From Hyphomonas beringensis (GTDB taxonomy: Bacteria; Pseudomonadota; Alphaproteobacteria; Caulobacterales; Hyphomonadaceae): a DNA stretch of 62,152 nucleotides. Below are positions 60,448 to 62,152 of the stretch, one piece after another; position 1 is the first letter of the stretch; each line of letters begins with the position of its first letter. The stretch lies in the NCBI RefSeq assembly GCF_000682755.1, contig NZ_AWFF01000037.1:1-62152 (forward strand). The letters run 5' to 3'. The notes beneath the pieces were generated by a model. It was not told the DNA's origin, made no database searches, and saw only the letters and a program-made list of their open reading frames with translations. Both the position numbers and the translations under genes were made by a program.

Positions 60448-61670
60448 GCCGGGAGAGTCAGACAGAGTCTCCGTTTTCCGCGCGCGTCGTTGGCATTCTT
60501 CTGGCCGTAGCGATCCTGTCTTTTGGCGGCATCATGGTGCTGGCCAGTTGGTCACCGGAACTGCGTGACAAGAACAGGGCGGGGGATCACCCCTTCTCCA
60601 CCTCCGCGCTGGGATATAATGGGTTTGTCCAGTTGCTGGAGGCCCAGAATTATCCGGTCGAAATATCCCGTTCCGAGCGAACCCTGACAGAGACAGATTG
60701 GGGTCTGCTTGTGCTGACCCTTGCCGACCGGGGCATGTCCGAAGACCTGCAAACTTATGAGCCAGGCCGGACCACTCTGATTGTCCTGCCCAAATGGATA
60801 GGGCAGACGGATCCGATGAATCCGAAGTGGCAAAGAAATGTCAAATTTGCGCGCATGGCCTCTGTGAATGATCTTTTGTCGGACCTTTCCATTGATGCAG
60901 AAGTCGACCGGATTGATGTGCCATGGGAAACCGAGACACCCTTCGGCAAGATGGCCCTGAAGCCGGATAAACAGATGCAGGTTTTGCGCAGCGAAAGCCT
61001 TGAGCCAATTGTCAGCGTTGGCGGCGGATACCTGCTATCAAAGGTGCCAGATCAGCCGGTCTATATTCTTAGCGATCCGGACATGATCAACACATTCGGC
61101 CTGTCCAACATCGCCAATGCACGCTTCGCCGTGCAGATGGTCGACTATCTGCGCTATGAATATGACGAACCGATCATTTTCGACGCGACATTGCACGGCT
61201 TTGTCCGGTCTGAAAACCTGATGCAGATGGTGTTCGATATTCCGTTTATTGGCGCGACGCTTGCAGCCCTGGCCAGCGCGCTGTTGCTGGGCTGGGCCGC
61301 GCTGGTGAGATTTGGTCCGCCCGCCCGCGAAGGCCGCGCCATCGCCCTTGGCAAGCAGGCCCTGGCGGATAATTCCGCAGGCCTCGTCAGCATGGCCCGC
61401 CGGGAAAGCCGCATGGCCCCTGGATATCTGCACATGATCCGCCGCCGCGTGGCACGTGAGATAGGCGCGCCAAAGACACTGACTGAAGCACAGCTGACAG
61501 CTCTGTTTGACCGTCTTGGCCCGGACGAAAAAACCGGCAAACGCTTTTCTGAAATGGAAGACGGATTGCGCGCACCTGCCGCAAACCGGGAAGACCTCAT
61601 GAACAAGGCTCGCGACCTGTATCGCTGGCGCAAGGGAATTATTGGGAGATCGGTGAATGAACGTAAATGA
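60444..61670 (+). CDS. DUF4350-like membrane protein of a MoxR operon
   Basis: 408 residues from the ATG at 60444, which overlaps the DUF4129 stop (ATGA). One N-terminal membrane helix ([22 protein letters not shown]), a large periplasmic segment that begins [26 protein letters not shown], an alpha/beta layout with [11 protein letters not shown] that resembles a Rossmann-like domain of DUF4350, and a second helix near residue 275 ([25 protein letters not shown]), then a cytoplasmic helical tail. It sits between DUF4129 and MoxR, a known arrangement. Function unknown. The MoxR start lies inside its last 14 bp. Confidence 0.78.
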   Translation: MSRESQTESPFSARVVGILLAVAILSFGGIMVLASWSPELRDKNRAGDHPFSTSALGYNGFVQLLEAQNYPVEISRSERTLTETDWGLLVLTLADRGMSEDLQTYEPGRTTLIVLPKWIGQTDPMNPKWQRNVKFARMASVNDLLSDLSIDAEVDRIDVPWETETPFGKMALKPDKQMQVLRSESLEPIVSVGGGYLLSKVPDQPVYILSDPDMINTFGLSNIANARFAVQMVDYLRYEYDEPIIFDATLHGFVRSENLMQMVFDIPFIGATLAALASALLLGWAALVRFGPPAREGRAIALGKQALADNSAGLVSMARRESRMAPGYLHMIRRRVAREIGAPKTLTEAQLTALFDRLGPDEKTGKRFSEMEDGLRAPAANREDLMNKARDLYRWRKGIIGRSVNERK

Positions 61671-62152
61671 CATCAAGGCGCTGGCGGACAGGATTCGCGG
61701 CGAGGTTCGCAAGGCTGTTGTGGGCCAGGACACCACAGTCGATATTCTGTTGACCGCCCTGTTCTCCTCCGGTCACGTTCTGCTGGAGGGCCCGCCCGGA
61801 ACGGCAAAAACGCTGTTGGCGCAATGCTTCGCCCGTTCGATCTCTCTCGGCTTTGGCCGCATCCAGTTCACGCCGGACCTGATGCCAGGCGATGTTCTGG
61901 GCACAAACTTGTTCAACTTCCAGACAAATGAGTTCAGCCTCACCAAGGGTCCGATCTTTACAGACCTGCTGCTGGCAGACGAGATCAACCGGACACCGCC
62001 CAAGACACAGGCCGCCCTGCTGGAGGCGATGCAGGAACGCAAGGTGACGATTGATGGCGACACCTACAGCCTGAATGATCGCTTCACCGTGATCGCCACA
62101 CAAAACCCGATCGAACAGCAGGGCACCTATCCCCTGCCCGAAGCCCAGCTCG
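61657..62152 (+). CDS. MoxR-family AAA+ ATPase, 3' end cut off by window edge
   Basis: Partial: 165 codons to the window end with no stop. ATG at 61657 has GGGAG 8 nt upstream and overlaps the preceding gene by 14 bp. Visible residues: [44 protein letters not shown] (Walker A GPPGTAKT), [24 protein letters not shown] (Walker B with DE) and [22 protein letters not shown] (sensor 1). MoxR ATPases act as chaperones that insert metals or activate partner vWA-domain proteins (DUF58 usually follows). Together with the DUF4129 and DUF4350-like genes this is a standard MoxR operon. Confidence 0.93.
   Translation, partial: MNVNDIKALADRIRGEVRKAVVGQDTTVDILLTALFSSGHVLLEGPPGTAKTLLAQCFARSISLGFGRIQFTPDLMPGDVLGTNLFNFQTNEFSLTKGPIFTDLLLADEINRTPPKTQAALLEAMQERKVTIDGDTYSLNDRFTVIATQNPIEQQGTYPLPEAQL

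Noticed and set aside
1-62152. tRNA, rRNA, CRISPR arrays, phage genes or insertion sequences
   Set aside because: The gaps between genes are short and none showed a cloverleaf, regular repeat array, integrase or transposase; a tRNA or RNA search tool could still find a small one.

Overview
The window looks like chromosomal DNA of an alphaproteobacterium, most likely Caulobacterales, family Hyphomonadaceae (a Hyphomonas-like marine organism). This is inferred from gene content: a methionine synthase split into two genes beside metF and an ArsR-methyltransferase regulator, PimC/PimD-like acyl-CoA dehydrogenases, DUF1289, a retropepsin-like protease, and a perfect TTAA-N7-TTAA box next to a GANTC site, the signature of CtrA/CcrM cell-cycle control. 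No rRNA, tRNA, CRISPR, phage gene or insertion sequence was found.

Region 1 (1-24350) is a large surface-polysaccharide locus. In order it holds a truncated CBM/SGNH esterase, two tandem GT4 glycosyltransferases, an HTTM-like membrane protein with a DCC thiol oxidoreductase, a phosphoribosyltransferase-HAD fusion that resembles dual-domain ribofuranosyltransferases, a first flippase, a GMC oxidoreductase with a Tat-signal partner, an acyltransferase-3 enzyme, a type I secretion ABC/HlyD pair, a GT2 enzyme, a second flippase, a small membrane protein behind the CtrA box, a Wzy-like polymerase, another glycosyltransferase, a Wzc-like co-polymerase/tyrosine kinase and an outer-membrane beta-barrel. 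Together these can build, modify, flip, polymerise and export a glycan. The priming transferase and the Wza-type export channel are not in the window.

Region 2 (24350-31485) is metabolic: the acyl-CoA dehydrogenase pair, a CobT homologue that lacks the usual catalytic glutamates, DUF1289, the retropepsin-like protease, pyruvate kinase and a DUF5694 lipoprotein. Region 3 (31482-38702) is one long minus-strand methionine operon: ArsR-methyltransferase regulator, metF, VOC protein, homocysteine methyltransferase half of MetH, GGCT-like protein, an unknown exported protein, and the large half of MetH. Most junctions overlap by 4 bp. A palindrome directly upstream is a good autoregulatory operator.

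Region 4 (38842-49176) holds mlaA-mlaC with a bidirectional terminator, an AbgT transporter, a BON-MscS channel, a GAF-GGDEF-PilZ protein, ettA, YrhK, and hypothetical and Sel1 proteins. Region 5 (49290-62152) holds a dipeptidyl peptidase IV operon, a GST, an exported protein with two caspase-like domains of which the first has lost its cysteine, a cystathionine lyase/synthase, a carboxylesterase, a free methionine-(R)-sulfoxide reductase, and the start of a DUF4129-DUF4350-MoxR operon cut by the window end.

The best candidates for something undescribed are the CtrA-box small membrane protein in the polysaccharide locus, the unusual polysaccharide modification genes (PRT-HAD, HTTM-like/DCC, GMC/Tat), the pseudo-caspase/caspase tandem and the glutamate-less CobT. 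All functions are read from sequence motifs and memory of the families; no database search was possible.
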